Positions 24,412-36,500 of a stretch of DNA of 64,000 bases are shown here, piece after piece. Position numbers and translations under genes: made by a program. The notes under the pieces were generated by a model. That model was given only the letters and a program-made list of their open reading frames with translations. It did no database searches and was not told the origin of the DNA. Origin of the DNA: Spirodela intermedia. Lineage: Eukaryota > Streptophyta > Magnoliopsida > Alismatales > Araceae. The stretch is from contig LR746268.1 of assembly GCA_902729315.2 (NCBI GenBank), forward strand, positions 5,439,501 to 5,503,500. Direction: 5' to 3'. Position 1 is the stretch's first letter. The number at the start of each line of letters is the position of its first letter.

Positions 24412-25664
24412 GACCACGAAATGAAGGCGCTCCAAAGTCTATTTCTATAGAACCCTGGAGACCAAGCACGACAACATGTCAACCATCATATGCAGAGTAT
24501 CTGATTCAATACATCAAAGCTCAATGAGAATCACGTTTTGCCACGACTTCTGAAATTCCCAAAAGAACACCACTTATTAATATCATCTCAGTAGCAATGA
24601 ACTCTGGAATATTAACTAGTTCATTACAAGTTTCAATGAAGCGGCATAAAATTTCAAAATTGTAGATAAAATCCGCGTCTGGAATTAAGGGCACCTGACA
24701 TTTGGCAAGGAGAAAAAAATAAAAGAGTTGAGTACAAAGACAGTACAGTTTTAAGAGATGGTGACGACTAGATTTATTTCTATAATTATTTCTTGTGGAT
24801 TCCAACATATTTGGGCTAGTATTAAAAAGCGTTGGATCGGGCACACTTTACACTTTCAAAAAGGAAATTGCACGCTTTGAATCATTTCACTTTGTCATTC
24901 ATGATGCGTGCAAACCATTTTCCAGTGGGAAAGGAAAAAAAGAGTCCGAAAAATATATGCGAACGGGGCTTTAATTCCACGAGGCTTGGCAGAGAAACAT
25001 AAGAGAGATTCATTGAAACAGAAATAAGTAAACATCGCAGGAGATCTCGAGAAAGTTGGAACAATTAATGGCCAGAAAAAGTTCTCCATGAGACTGCGAC
25101 AACGAAAACCAGAAGCAAATCACACGAATTTATCAAGGCACATGAGACTGTGAGACTCGATATGGTTGCTTGTCAAATTAAGAATTCATGTGCGAAGAAA
25201 AATAAACAGATTCTCCTCTCATGCGCACTGATCAAGGGTGAGGGAATTTTATGCCGATTGTAGAATTAAAAAAACCTCCGGGAATGCTTCAGTGAATTTT
25301 CTCTTTAAAGAGAAACATTGAAATAATATAAAAGACGCGATCTCAATGGATCTCGGACTGGCGAATCGAGGACCGATAAAACCCTGCTCCTCCGTAGACT
25401 ATCAGTAGAATCGCACCAAATAAGAGGGAACAGTCCTCGGCTCACAGACCCAAGAACTCATCTACAGCAGAAGAGGAAACGAAACCGATGGAGACAAAAA
25501 ACTTTCCTCGGCTCACAAAGCCAAGAACTCATCTACAACAGAAATAAGCGCCGCCCAATCCCATTCCCCACCATCACAGCGAGTGGGAAGAGCGCGCGCT
25601 TTCGACCGAACAAACAATAGAAAGAGATCGAGAGGGAGGAAGAGTGAGAGAGATAGAGATAGAC

Positions 25665-25716
<52 letters not shown>

Positions 25717-25870
25717 TGGAGCTAGCCGCGAGGTCTCCAGCGTCAAGCCTGTTGGAGACAAGAGAGATAACGCTGCTGCTCTCCGCCTCTTCAACGGAGA
25801 GGGGGGAAGGTTGAGAGATGATGAGGTCCGCAGGGTTTTGGAGTGAGAAGTTAAATTCGCCAATTATCCT
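24412..25870 (-). promoter_or_regulatory. ClpC leader region, probable 5' UTR intron and promoter
   Basis: Upstream of the ClpC ATG on the minus strand there is an acceptor-like CTCCAG near 24449-24454, and a donor-like CCAAG/GTCTCT at 25715/25714 just before a CT array. Together they suggest a leader intron of about 1.25 kb with a first non-coding exon around 25715-25860. This is inferred from splice motifs only. No other gene is seen; the AT-rich interior has only short chance open frames. Confidence 0.4.
25673..25713. repeat. (GA)20 microsatellite at the proposed ClpC leader donor
   Basis: About 20 GA units, reading CT on the ClpC sense strand, immediately downstream of the proposed leader donor site. 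Interrupted GA continues on the low-coordinate side from about 25635. Confidence 0.9.
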
Positions 25871-27939
25871 GGGCCTTTTTTATTATTATTATTATTTCTA
25901 ATTACCTCCTCTCTCCTCCTCCGACTGGGGGCCTGGACAATGATGAGCCGCGTGTGTCTTCCCCCTCGGATGCACCTGGTACTGCCTTATTATCATGTAC
26001 CACCGACGTGGTAGATAACTACTCGCCCTCCTGGAGGTTTGAATCTGGGCCGGTCTGGATCTAACGCATGCCGCATCTCAAGGCCCAGTCCAGCTTAGCC
26101 TAACCATGGCATTTGTGTGGCCCCGGAGAGGCGGCTGAACAGATCTCATTGCCACGAGGATACTGCGACGCCTTAGTCCATTGGCAGTCAGCGCACGGTA
26201 CCGAAATGGGGCCCAGGTGGCGCGCTTTTGCCGTCCGATCGACCAAGTGCGGGATTCAGATGGACGGGTAGGATTCCTCCATGGAGACGTCGATCTGAGC
26301 CCGTAAGACGATGGGCAGCCGGCCAGGATCGTAGTAGCCGATTCCGACCTGGATTTCTCGTTCCACAGGCCAAACGCAGGATTTCGAAGGGTATGCCTGG
26401 GCTGGGCCCATTGGCCCAACGATCCACAGGACGTCTGACTCTGTTGCGGGGAGACCTCGGGACTCGGTCCATTTATCCTCGGGTTTAACTCGGGTTTCCG
26501 CGGCAGATCGGACTCGGACGCAACACCAATACTGAAACTCCCCCCCCTCCCTCTCTCTCCTCTCTGCAACGACGAGACCTCGGAAAAACGGGACGGCGTT
26601 GACGTGGAGCGCCGCTTCTCTTTTCCTTGGTCACCCTCGTCGACGACTGTTTAACATCATCTTCTCTGTGGGCTCATCCTGCGCTCGTTCAGTAGCGCAG
26701 CTGGGCCTCCGCCGGGCAAGCCAGTCATCTGATTCCTACCATCGTCCTGTTCTAGCCAGAAGAGGACGATGGCCGTCCTTTCCTCCTTTGAGGGGGGAGA
26801 GGTCAGCAGTTCATTGGAGCCTCTCTTCTCTCGCCTAAGACAGCTGTAGCCTGTTCGTCTTGCCGCCTGTGCCGTCACGACAACACAGACAGCGTGTGGT
26901 GGAGTTAGTGGGCCTTTCCTGGGCTTACGACAGACCAAGGCCGTCTGTCGACGCGAAGAGGGAGATGAACTCGTGGGAGGAGCCGCCATTAACCCCCAGA
27001 GCAGGGCGCAGGGAAGGAAGCCCCTTCTGCCGGAGAATTGAGAACAATTACGGCTCCTCCTGTAGTGCCCTGCCCTGCCCTGCTCTGCCCTGCCCTGCCA
27101 GAGAGAATTGATGAAGATCATGCCCCTTCTCTTCTCCCTGCCCTGCCCTCTCCGGCGGAGGTGGGGAAGAGAGAGAGAGAGAGAGCTTGTCGCCGGAGTT
27201 TCGCCGGAGACAGAGGCAGTGTTCGTTAACATTAAATGGGGGGCTCTCTCGTTCACGCCTCGCAGTAAATGCCGCCGCCCCCTCCTACGGCGGGGGGGTG
27301 CTCACTTCCACGGCGCGCAGCCAAATGATTGACGCCCACCAGCAGCTCGCTTCTTCCCTCCCCCGATCCCGAAAACTCGTGAACGGGGTGAATTCCTCGA
27401 GGATGGGCCCCAGCAGGAGGCCCTCAGCGGGCCGAGCCCGGGGCAGATAAAGCCAAGGCCGTTAGTCTGTGGGTGGTTCATTTGTCTGCCCTCCTTAACT
27501 ACCTATTAACGGTAAATGAGGGCCCAGTAACGCCTGTCAGGGGAGCTTAAATCCGGGCCGTCATTGGGCCCGTGGGAGATAATCTGTGGGCCCACTGTCG
27601 GAGGGCTGGATCTTGTTTTGACTTTTATGTCTCCTCCATCTGACGCGTCGAACGCCAGCTCGCAGACGAACGGATGTCCTCCCTTCCCTCATACTATCCT
27701 CTTTTCCTCTCTCTCTCTCCCTCTCTTTCTCTCTCTATCTCTGCCACTCTGCCGCTCTGGTTCACCGTTGAGGGGATGCGTGGGCTATGCGGTGTTAGGG
27801 TGTGGAAGGTGGGGGGGGGGGAGGAGGAGAGGAGGGAGATGGGAATTGCTTTAGGTGCGGTGAATGGGAAGAATCACGAGGAACTTGGGTTCTCCTCCTC
27901 CTGTCAATTTATTCCCGCCCCTTGAAGCCTTGTGGGGTC

Positions 27940-27970
<31 letters not shown>

Positions 27971-28105
27971 ACCCTTTTTGTCCCCTCCGCCATTAATAAC
28001 GCTTACCTCATCCAATCGCTAGTCCGAGGGCTCTTCCTTCCCCACCCCGGAAAAGGGCCGGTTGCCTCTGCCGCAGGGAAAACCGGAGGCCGTGATTTCT
28101 ACGGC

Positions 28106-28140
<35 letters not shown>

Positions 28141-28897
28141 CCCAATTGCCATCGGTTTTGTCCACCATCGGAGGCCAAATATCGGCGGATACTGCAGCAG
28201 GCCTGCCCGCAGAGGGAAGAGGTAAACCCTAGATTGGCCATCTGACCGGGGGGGCCAAGACGACGGATGAGCTGCATACCGATCCGTTTTCCATGTGCGA
28301 GCCGATTTCTTCGCGTCTTGCTCTACCTCCGGTCAGAAACAAATGATCTTTCAGAGTTTACGACTTTTCTATCGGTCGCCCCCAAGAAACTCATCCGGTT
28401 CTCTCAGGAGAATAAAAAACGGATTGAACTCCGCCGTTCTCCACGCTCGACGGGACATTCCCGACTACACAGTTGACGGACAAGGTTCGACATGTGATCC
28501 TCCCCTCTCGCCTCCTTTCCCTGTAGAGTAACTGTTCTTCGCGGCCCCCCACAATTGGCTTTCTGAAACTGATGATTTTTTTATAGAGTATGATGAGATC
28601 TCCATGTGATCTGTGAGACCGCTCTCAGGGAGGCTTCAACGGCATCATCATCATCATGGCAAACACACACTAAAACCCTAGCACCGCCCCTTCCTCCTCT
28701 GTCTCTGTTAAAGCGCAGGGCAGGAACGGCGCTAGTAAGATGAGGGAGGGAACAGTAAAATGGGTGGCGTAGGAAGATGTTGGGGGGTATTCTGGTCACC
28801 GAGGGCTGTAAGTTTTTCTCCATCGAGTGGCTCCAGAGGTAGCTAGATAACCACGTCTTTCTGCTGGGAGACGTTCAAACCTGTCTCATCCATTCCC

Positions 28898-28934
<37 letters not shown>

Positions 28935-29104
28935 CAGATGGACTGACCGCTGAACCCTGCCAGAGGGGGAAGGAAGAGTATCTGATAAAAGCCCGTCTCG
29001 CCCCTTCTCTGCTCCCCTCCCTTTCTCGTTTCCCAGACACTTGGTCCTCTCTCTCTGTCGCTTCCTCTGGGGGGGGTCTGTCTGCCTTAGTAGGGTTGGG
29101 AGAG
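25871..29104. other. GC-rich spacer between ClpC and ICE1
   Basis: It contains the promoter and leader of the ICE1-type gene at its right end, with CT-rich leader sequence at about 28897-28937 and 29050-29057. Other content: a (CTGCC)n-like minisatellite near 27067-27101, GA/CT arrays near 27170, 27715, 27945 and 28108-28136, and a G-run near 27810-27820. Several open frames of 80-200 codons occur on both strands, but they lack domains and conserved splice structure and look like chance frames in GC-rich DNA. Confidence 0.55.
28108..28136. repeat. (GA)14 microsatellite
   Basis: An uninterrupted GA array about 1 kb upstream of the ICE1-type start codon. Confidence 0.9.
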
Positions 29105-31386
29105 ATGCTATCGAAGGTTAATGGAGTCGTGTGGATGGAGGAGGAGGGAGGGGTTGGAGGTGCGGAGGAAGATGAAGACGCCGTCTCGTGGACGAGGGGC
29201 CAGAGTGCAGTCGGCGGGGAAGGAGGCGGCGGCATCGTGATGGGGGACGGGAAGGACGAACTCGGGCTTGCTTCCTTCAAGTCGATGCTCGAGGACGACT
29301 GGTACCTCGCCGCCAGTGCCGGCACTTCCGGCCATGGGGACGGCGGCGGGCACCCCTCCGCTCACCAGGGCGGCGGGTTCGAGTCCCTCCATGGCCACCA
29401 CATTCGCCACCACCAGCAGGAGATCAACCCGTCCGCCGCGGAGACCATGCTGCTTCAGCCGGTGGACTCGTCTTCCTCCTGCTCCCCTTCCTCCGTCTTC
29501 AACCTTGACCCCTCGCAGCCCTTCTTCCCCCAGAAGAGCGCCCTCTCTTCCCTCCTCAACGTCGTCTGCTCCAATCCCTTTGACGCCGTCTCCTTCGACC
29601 TCAGCTGTGACGCCTCTGGATTTCTCGCAAATTCCCCCATGCTGATGAACAGGGGAGGCGGCGCCGCCGGCGTTGGGGGTGGCGGTTCTGGCATGTTAGG
29701 CTTTGGTGGGTTGGGGCCATGCGGGCCGATGGTGACCTCCGATCTGATGCCGGTCCCGGACAACGGCGGCGGCGCCAGCTACAACGCCACCGTGGGCTTG
29801 GAAGTTTTCGAGAGCTCCCCGTTTCTCAACAGGCCCAAGGTCATCCGGCCGCTGGAGATCTTCCCTCCGGTGGGGGCGCAGCCGACCCTGTTCCAGAAGC
29901 GCGCCGCCGCCCTCCGCCAGAACTCCGGCAGGAACTTGGGGTGCTTGGATAGCGCGGGGGCGGCGGTGAGCCACGGGAGCGCCAGCGCCATGGAGGAGCA
30001 CGAGAAGAGGAAGAGGGTGGAGGAGGAAGACGACATGGACGAGGCCAGCATTGACGGCTCGGGCTTGAACTACGACTCCGACGATTTGACCGGGGACAAC
30101 CTGAAGATGGACGGCGGCGCGAAGACCGGCGGCGGAGGCAGCGGTTCCAACGCCAACAGCGCAGTGACAGGCGGCGGCGGCGGCGACCACAAGGGAAAGA
30201 AGAAGGGTCTGCCCGCCAAGAATCTAATGGCGGAGAGGAGGAGGCGCAAGAAACTCAACGACCGTCTCTACATGCTCAGATCCGTCGTCCCCAAGATCAC
30301 TAAGGTGAGGAGCCATCCAAACCGCCGCCGTTCCCCAATATTTTAGGTCGTTTTATATCGTCCATTATCCAGCTTTCAAACATCTGCCCATTGCCGTCGA
30401 ATTGTGCCGGCTTCCTGCAACTCTAATCAGCCCATCCTCGAAAATTACTGTAGAAAATTCTCTCTTCTGCGTGTGGGTTCGACCACGGCCTCTTCACAGG
30501 ATGGGAAAGCAGACGATCTATGTGATAGCCCGTGTTCTTTGCTCGAATTCCCCTCGCAAATTTGCTCAGTCGCCGGTTTTTATGCGATTGGAACGCTTGA
30601 ATTTCATGTCAGACCTTCGAATTGTGCATCGATAGCCTGGTTCTTGATTTTAAGTGAGGACCATAGTCCTTTGATCTTCTTGCATCAAATACTGTTAAAA
30701 TATTCTTCGGTCCCCTTGACAGATGGACCGAGCATCCATCCTCGGAGATGCGATCGAGTACCTGAAGGAGCTTCTGCAGAGGATCAACGACCTCCACAGC
30801 GAGCTCGAGTCGACCCCGTCTGGCTCTTCCTTGCCTGGGTCCGCCGCCGCTCCGAGCTTCCACCCATTGACGCCGACGCCTCCCACGCTGCCATGCCGAG
30901 TCAAGGAGGAACTCCTGTCGAGCTCGCTGCCCAGTCCGAACAGCCAGCTGCCGAGGGTGAGCTCCCCCATCCCACCGTCATCTTCCCCGGTCTCAACCCC
31001 ACGGAAGATCTCTGATCTCTGTTTCTTCCGCAGGTGGAAGTGAGGGAGAGGGAAGGCCGAGCGGTCAACATTCACATGTTCTGTTCCCGCCGGCCTGGCC
31101 TGCTGCTGTCGACGATGAGGGCGCTGGACAGCCTCGGCTTGGACATTCAACAGGCCGTCATCAGCTGCTTCAATGGCTTCGCCCTCGACGTCTTCCGAGC
31201 GGAGGTAAGATAGCCTCATCGCCGTCGATGATCGCCTCCCCTCCTCCGTCTCCCTTTCTTCTTCCTCGTCGATCAGTTCTTCAGCGGGCTTCCTGGTTTC
31301 AGCAATGCAAGGAGGGCCCCGACGTGCGGGCGGACGAAATCAAGGCAGTGCTCCTCCACTCTGCGGCCTGCCATGGTTCCATGTAG
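29105..31386 (+). CDS. ICE1: ICE1/SCREAM-type bHLH transcription factor
   Basis: Nuclear basic helix-loop-helix factor of the ICE1/SCRM group, which partners SPCH, MUTE and FAMA in the stomatal lineage and activates CBF genes in cold. Four exons: 29105-30304, 30723-30956, 31034-31204, 31303-31386; 562 residues. It starts at the ATG 29105 ([14 protein letters not shown]). The N-terminus is acidic and Gly-rich with [12 protein letters not shown]. Then come [30 protein letters not shown] (the motif changed in the Arabidopsis scrm-D/ice1 allele, K at about 265), an acidic patch, the basic region [16 protein letters not shown] with helix 2 in exon 2 ([18 protein letters not shown]), the SUMO-type site VKEE (Lys codon at 30903-30905), and the C-terminal ACT-like domain ([38 protein letters not shown]). 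It is somewhat longer than Arabidopsis ICE1, mostly through Gly/Ser-rich N-terminal sequence. The leader is CT-rich. Confidence 0.94.
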
Positions 31387-33591
31387 CTGTGATCCCCACT
31401 CCCCCGCGAACCCAGGAGGAGTGTAGAGCTCTAATGGCGTGGCATGGCAGTAAAATATTTAACGCCGCCGCCTCGTCGTCTTCCTGCTAGCTCGGAGATC
31501 CTCTTCTCTCCTCTCCTTGACCTGCTCACAACCTCTCCGGAGACGCTTTCCATTTTCTAATCCAGCTTGAAATAAATAAACCATCGTGCTTCCGGTGTTA
31601 AAGACTGTCTCTCTCTAGTCGTCGTCGGCAGTTCTCTGTGCCCTTCTCCTTCGTTCTACTCCGTGGGGCCGTCCAAATCTCTGTTCTTGAGAACTCGCCG
31701 CCCAAGGACGAATAAACTATTCCCCACCCCCACCGCCCTGGGACGAAATAACCAATCTCCTCTGGAAATCAATCGGCTATTGAGCAGAGCTTCTCTCTGG
31801 GCTTGGGATTCGCGACCCCCCCTCCCCCTTCTCGCTCTCTCTCTCTCTAGTCTCCCTTAGCCAGGTCAGAAAAGTGAGGTAGACAACACGGGTGGGAGGA
31901 CGCCGGGGTGGCCTCTCTCTCTCTCCTCTGTGTGTGTGTGTCTCTCTCTATCTGCTTATGTCCGCCATGTGCGTTCAGGTTGCAGGCCTGGGAAGCTCGG
32001 GCTCCCTTCCTCGCTCTCCTCCGCCTCCTCCCTTAGTGAAGCAGTCCCTTTCGTCCTTCGCTCTTGTTCGCGAGAGGCCCAGCGTTGTCCCTCGCGAGAC
32101 CCGTCGGGTCCCAGATCCAATCGAGCGGGGGTGAACAGAGTGGCGGCAGGGGGGGCCGTACGTGTCGGCCTTGTCAGCAGCTCGTACTGTCGTACTCCGC
32201 CGTAGATGAGCAGTTGTCTTGAACAGGGCCGAGCGCCTTTGACCTGGCAGCAGTCGGAAGGACTCGTCAATGCTTTCGCCGTTAGGTCCTTGACAACTTT
32301 TATAATGGTTTTTACCCCTGTGGTTATTTGCACTTGGCCCCTCCCCTTTGAAAATAATCCCATTCCAGAGGAACTAGTGATGGCGCGCACGTGACTCCAT
32401 GAGAGCTTTTGGACCGTACTGGCCCAGCTTACAAGAGAATCTGGGCCATTTTATGGCTATATCTATAATGATCGGTGCGGGCCGGCCCATCTTGCCCGTG
32501 AGTTGGTGGCCCGGAGTTTTCTCCCTTTGCGCCGGGCCCTCCTAAAAGAGAAAAAAATCTCCTGTTTATAAAATATTTTTATTAAATAAAAATACAAATA
32601 TATATTATCTCCAATAATTTAAAGGTTTATATAATCGTCCATTTTCCCGGATGCTCAAATAAAGCAACTGCAGCGGCACAATCTTGTGGGGAAAAAATAG
32701 TTTCATTTAATTGATATAATTATAAGATATATATTAATCAGATGAACATAATTCTCAGAATTATTCAAAAAATAAAAAAACACGAGCGTGGATACCCTCG
32801 CGTGGGCCAGAGGAGGGGATGGGCTCCAACTTATGGGCCGAATTCTGTTCGTCCGAATCCGGCCCAAAATTAGGGTCGGGTGGGATATATTTTGCGTACA
32901 ATTATCCGGATCGCCTTTTTTAATAACATATTACACGAGGGCTACCAGCTTTTTTTATTTGAACGGTAGAGTGGGGCCCCCAAAAGTCCGTGCACCACGT
33001 GGTTCATTGGGAAGGTCTCTGCACCCCCCGCGCGCTGCGACCATTGAAAATATGGGGATTATTCTGGTGGTTTTCGTACCCGGCGGGATTATTCTGGTGG
33101 TTACCCACCCCCACCCCCACCCTCCCGGGGATGCCGTCACTCGCCGCTGTTTTCCTCAGTGATAGCGTTTAGGCCTCCTCCGGCCGGTGAAGGGGGTTTC
33201 AATCTCGGCCGTACGTTCCCCGTCATATTAGAGCGCGGCTTCTCGTCAGTGGCGCCTCCCCTGCTGAAAAATCTCCGTGGCCCTTCGTCCCCACTCTGCG
33301 CCGCCTCGCGCTTCCTTTGGGGGCTCCGACCGACCAGCTGGTGGCGAGGGATCGGAGTTCCGGAGGAGGCGTGCGGTGGGGGGAGCAGGGGTCGAACGTT
33401 GGCCTTCCTGGATCATTGACTGCAGAAGCAAGCGCCAGAAGGTGTCGTCCTGGCTCAACTCGATCTTTTCCTCCGTTCTCGTATTTCTGCGGTGGTTTCC
33501 ATGAATTGCATTCCGGTTGATTCTTATTTGTAATGATGTTGTTTTTGGCCGTGCAGGCCGGAGTGGGAGGACGGCCCAGGAGGTTGGACAG
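31387..33591. other. Spacer between ICE1 and aspartate kinase
   Basis: This holds the ICE1 3' region, an AT-rich patch near 32540-32790, and the aspartate kinase promoter and leader. An acceptor-like TGCAG at 33552-33556 suggests a 5' UTR intron of the kinase gene. A short direct repeat occurs at 33053-33102. No gene is supported. Confidence 0.5.
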
Positions 33592-36500
33592 ATGGCCATG
33601 TCATACCTGTTCACCGCGCCGACTAGCTGCTTCGCCAGACCAAGAAAATCTTTGCGTGATCTTTCCTCACGGTTGGGTTCTCAAAGTTTTCTTGAATGGG
33701 AGTTACTTGGAAAAGCTGCGTGTGAAAAAAGAGGTGGTGGGCAGATAGGAAAAAATAGCTTGACTGTGTTCTGCCAGCAAGGGGTTGTATCCGTTGCTCG
33801 CAAGGACGAGGCAGTGAGTCAGAGTTTTGATGGCAGTACTGCACAATTGAATATCGTAATGAAGTTCGGAGGCTCCTCAGTCGCATCGGCTGAGAGGATG
33901 AGGGAGGTTGCTGATCTCATCCTTAGTTTTCCTAATGAATGCCCAATAATTGTTCTCTCTGCCATGGGAAAAACCACAAACAAGCTCCTTCTGGTACGTA
34001 CTAATCTTTTTCGGACCACGAACGTGTTAATTCCAGTCTCTACAGACATGTTAGCTACTATCTGGACTTAAAGGGATTGTTTTTATTAGGCCGGAGAAAA
34101 GGCCGTTGGATGCGGTATTTCTCATGTTTCAGAAATGGACGAACTAAGCTTTGTTAAAGAACTGCATCTTAAGTAAGTGTTTATATAGTGTTCTGCTTCG
34201 TTATCTATGCGCTTCTGATTTTTTTGAGTATTGATGTGTTCCCCTGTATGCAGAACAGTTGATGAACTTGCGGTAGACCGGTTAATCGTCTCTGGTTGGT
34301 GACCTCCGCCTGTGTTTCCTCCGTTCATCGTAGTCTTGTGCTTCTGTCTGGAACTAATTTCGTTGCTGTGTTGAAGTTTGCTTCCATACACCTGTGCGAA
34401 AGTGATTGCATCTCTATATCAGATATCGCACATCTGTCTAAATTAGTAAACTGTAGTCTTTTCACAAGTGTCCATTTTATATGTATATCATCTTTCTCGG
34501 AACCCAGGGGATTAGATCATTCTCTTCTGTATTCAAGAGGACGATGATTTTGAGAATTTGGAAACAAGGGTTACTTTTAGTGCCGAAGGATATTTTCTCA
34601 GTTTAAAAGAAACTCATGAAAGGCACCTTTAAAGTGATTGGTGGGGTCATAAAGCAGGTCCACGGGAAATGATGAGATCCATATAAACGAGAATGCATAG
34701 AGAACTGGGTCTTTCCTTGAGAAAACCACTCAAAGTAGAAAGTTTCTTCTTTCCTACATCAACATTCATCTAGAGGTGTGGTGTAGAATGTTGGAAGTCC
34801 TCCCGGTTTTTGAGTTTACGTTTCACAAGATGCAAGATGGAATCTGAATTCTCCTAAATGATCGACTGATCCTCTTCTGTCCAACATGCCAGTCTAGGCA
34901 CTCGGTGACACCGTATGGTTAGTCATTTAATTGACTCGCACAGTTCTTTCTCTATGTGCCTGATTGTTCGTTTTATGTCTTTCAAGTTGCTAGTTTGTAG
35001 CTAAATTTTCATAAGATGAAGCTGCTTGGAACTTATATATTCCAAGTGGTTCAAATTAATCACGTGTTGTGATGAAGTACCATGCATATTCATTTTTTCC
35101 CCTTCTGCAAAAACTTATTCTTCCGCGCTAGTCACAGCTGCATGCTACGCATGTGACCCATTGTGTCGTTTCCTTGATTATCTAATATCCAGCCGCATGT
35201 GATTGGCTGCCCACACGTAGGGAAGCCTATTGCCCTCCATCATGGTCTCCATGTCAGGAGTATGTCATACAGCTTTTTGTTGTGATACATGTGCCCTCCT
35301 TGCCAGTGGTTCTTTCGCATGAATGGCCTTCACTGTTGATGCGTCGTGTGATTTATCCGGTTGTAAATTTCATGGACTTCCACAGGAAGATTGGGTCTGA
35401 ATGTATACTCATATTTCCTTAGTTCCGTTCCACGAAACTTGTCTGTTGATGAGTGTTTTCTCTGTTCTTATTTTATTCTCTCTTCTAAACTTTTCAGGCC
35501 TATTAGATGAGCTCGAGCAGCTTCTTAAAGGAATTGCTATGATGAAAGAGCTCACTCTTCGTACGAAAGACTATTTAGTTTCCTTTGGAGAGTGCATGTC
35601 TACAAGGATTTTTGCAGCTTACCTTAATAAAATTGGAGCTAAAGCCCGTCAGGTACACCAATTAAGTATTTTAATTGTGACAATCAAAAGTCGATTGTAC
35701 GTCAGGTACACCAAATACTTCTGCATGTGGTGTGGTGTTCTTATTCATTGATTTGATGCATAGTTTTCAAAATAGTACTGAAAAAATCTACCAAGAAGAA
35801 GCTGTATTTGTGATCTTCCTGTTGAACAGAAATTTTACCTTCAAATAATTTCGCATTTCCTTAATGCATGGCTGTCTGGATTGATTTTGCCAGTTTCTAG
35901 TGTTCTGCACTAATGAAGCAAACTAACTGCCTCTAAAGCTTTAAATTAACCCTGCCTAATGCTCCGATATAAGTATCATGGAAAATTTTCTCATTCCAGT
36001 TGATGGAAAGTCAAACCTGTTTTAGATTCAACGTGGGAAACCTGATCCCGTTGGAAAATAATTGGAAGAATGGAAACATTACCTCGTGGAATTGGCCACA
36101 TTTGTCTTGAAGTTGGCTTTTGTCTGATTTGGTTTGATCCCAATAGGTACAGGGCCTTTGGTTTGACAAGACTCTTTAGAAGGGCATTTTATGGACTCAC
36201 CAGCATTTTTGCTTGAGATGGCGACCAGATGCCATCTGTGGCCGATTATTAATTTACAGTTTGACAACACTACTCAGTGGTCCATTTTCGGTGTCAACAT
36301 CATCCTCACTTTAACCGGTATTTTTGATACAATTTTTGGCTAATAATTTTCAGTCTGTAACTGAGAGTTAAGCAAAACTTTTGGATCATTGCTCACAACC
36401 TGGAAAGGATCTCTAAGTAGAAAGTCAAAATTTTGGATTCTTTTTTTTACTAGGGAATGTGTACAAGTATGCTGAACTACGATTCTATCATGCAAAAAGG

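Noticed and set aside
26078-26569. 163-codon minus-strand frame
   Set aside because: Overlaps similar-sized frames in other phases and shows no family motif; typical chance frame in GC-rich spacer.
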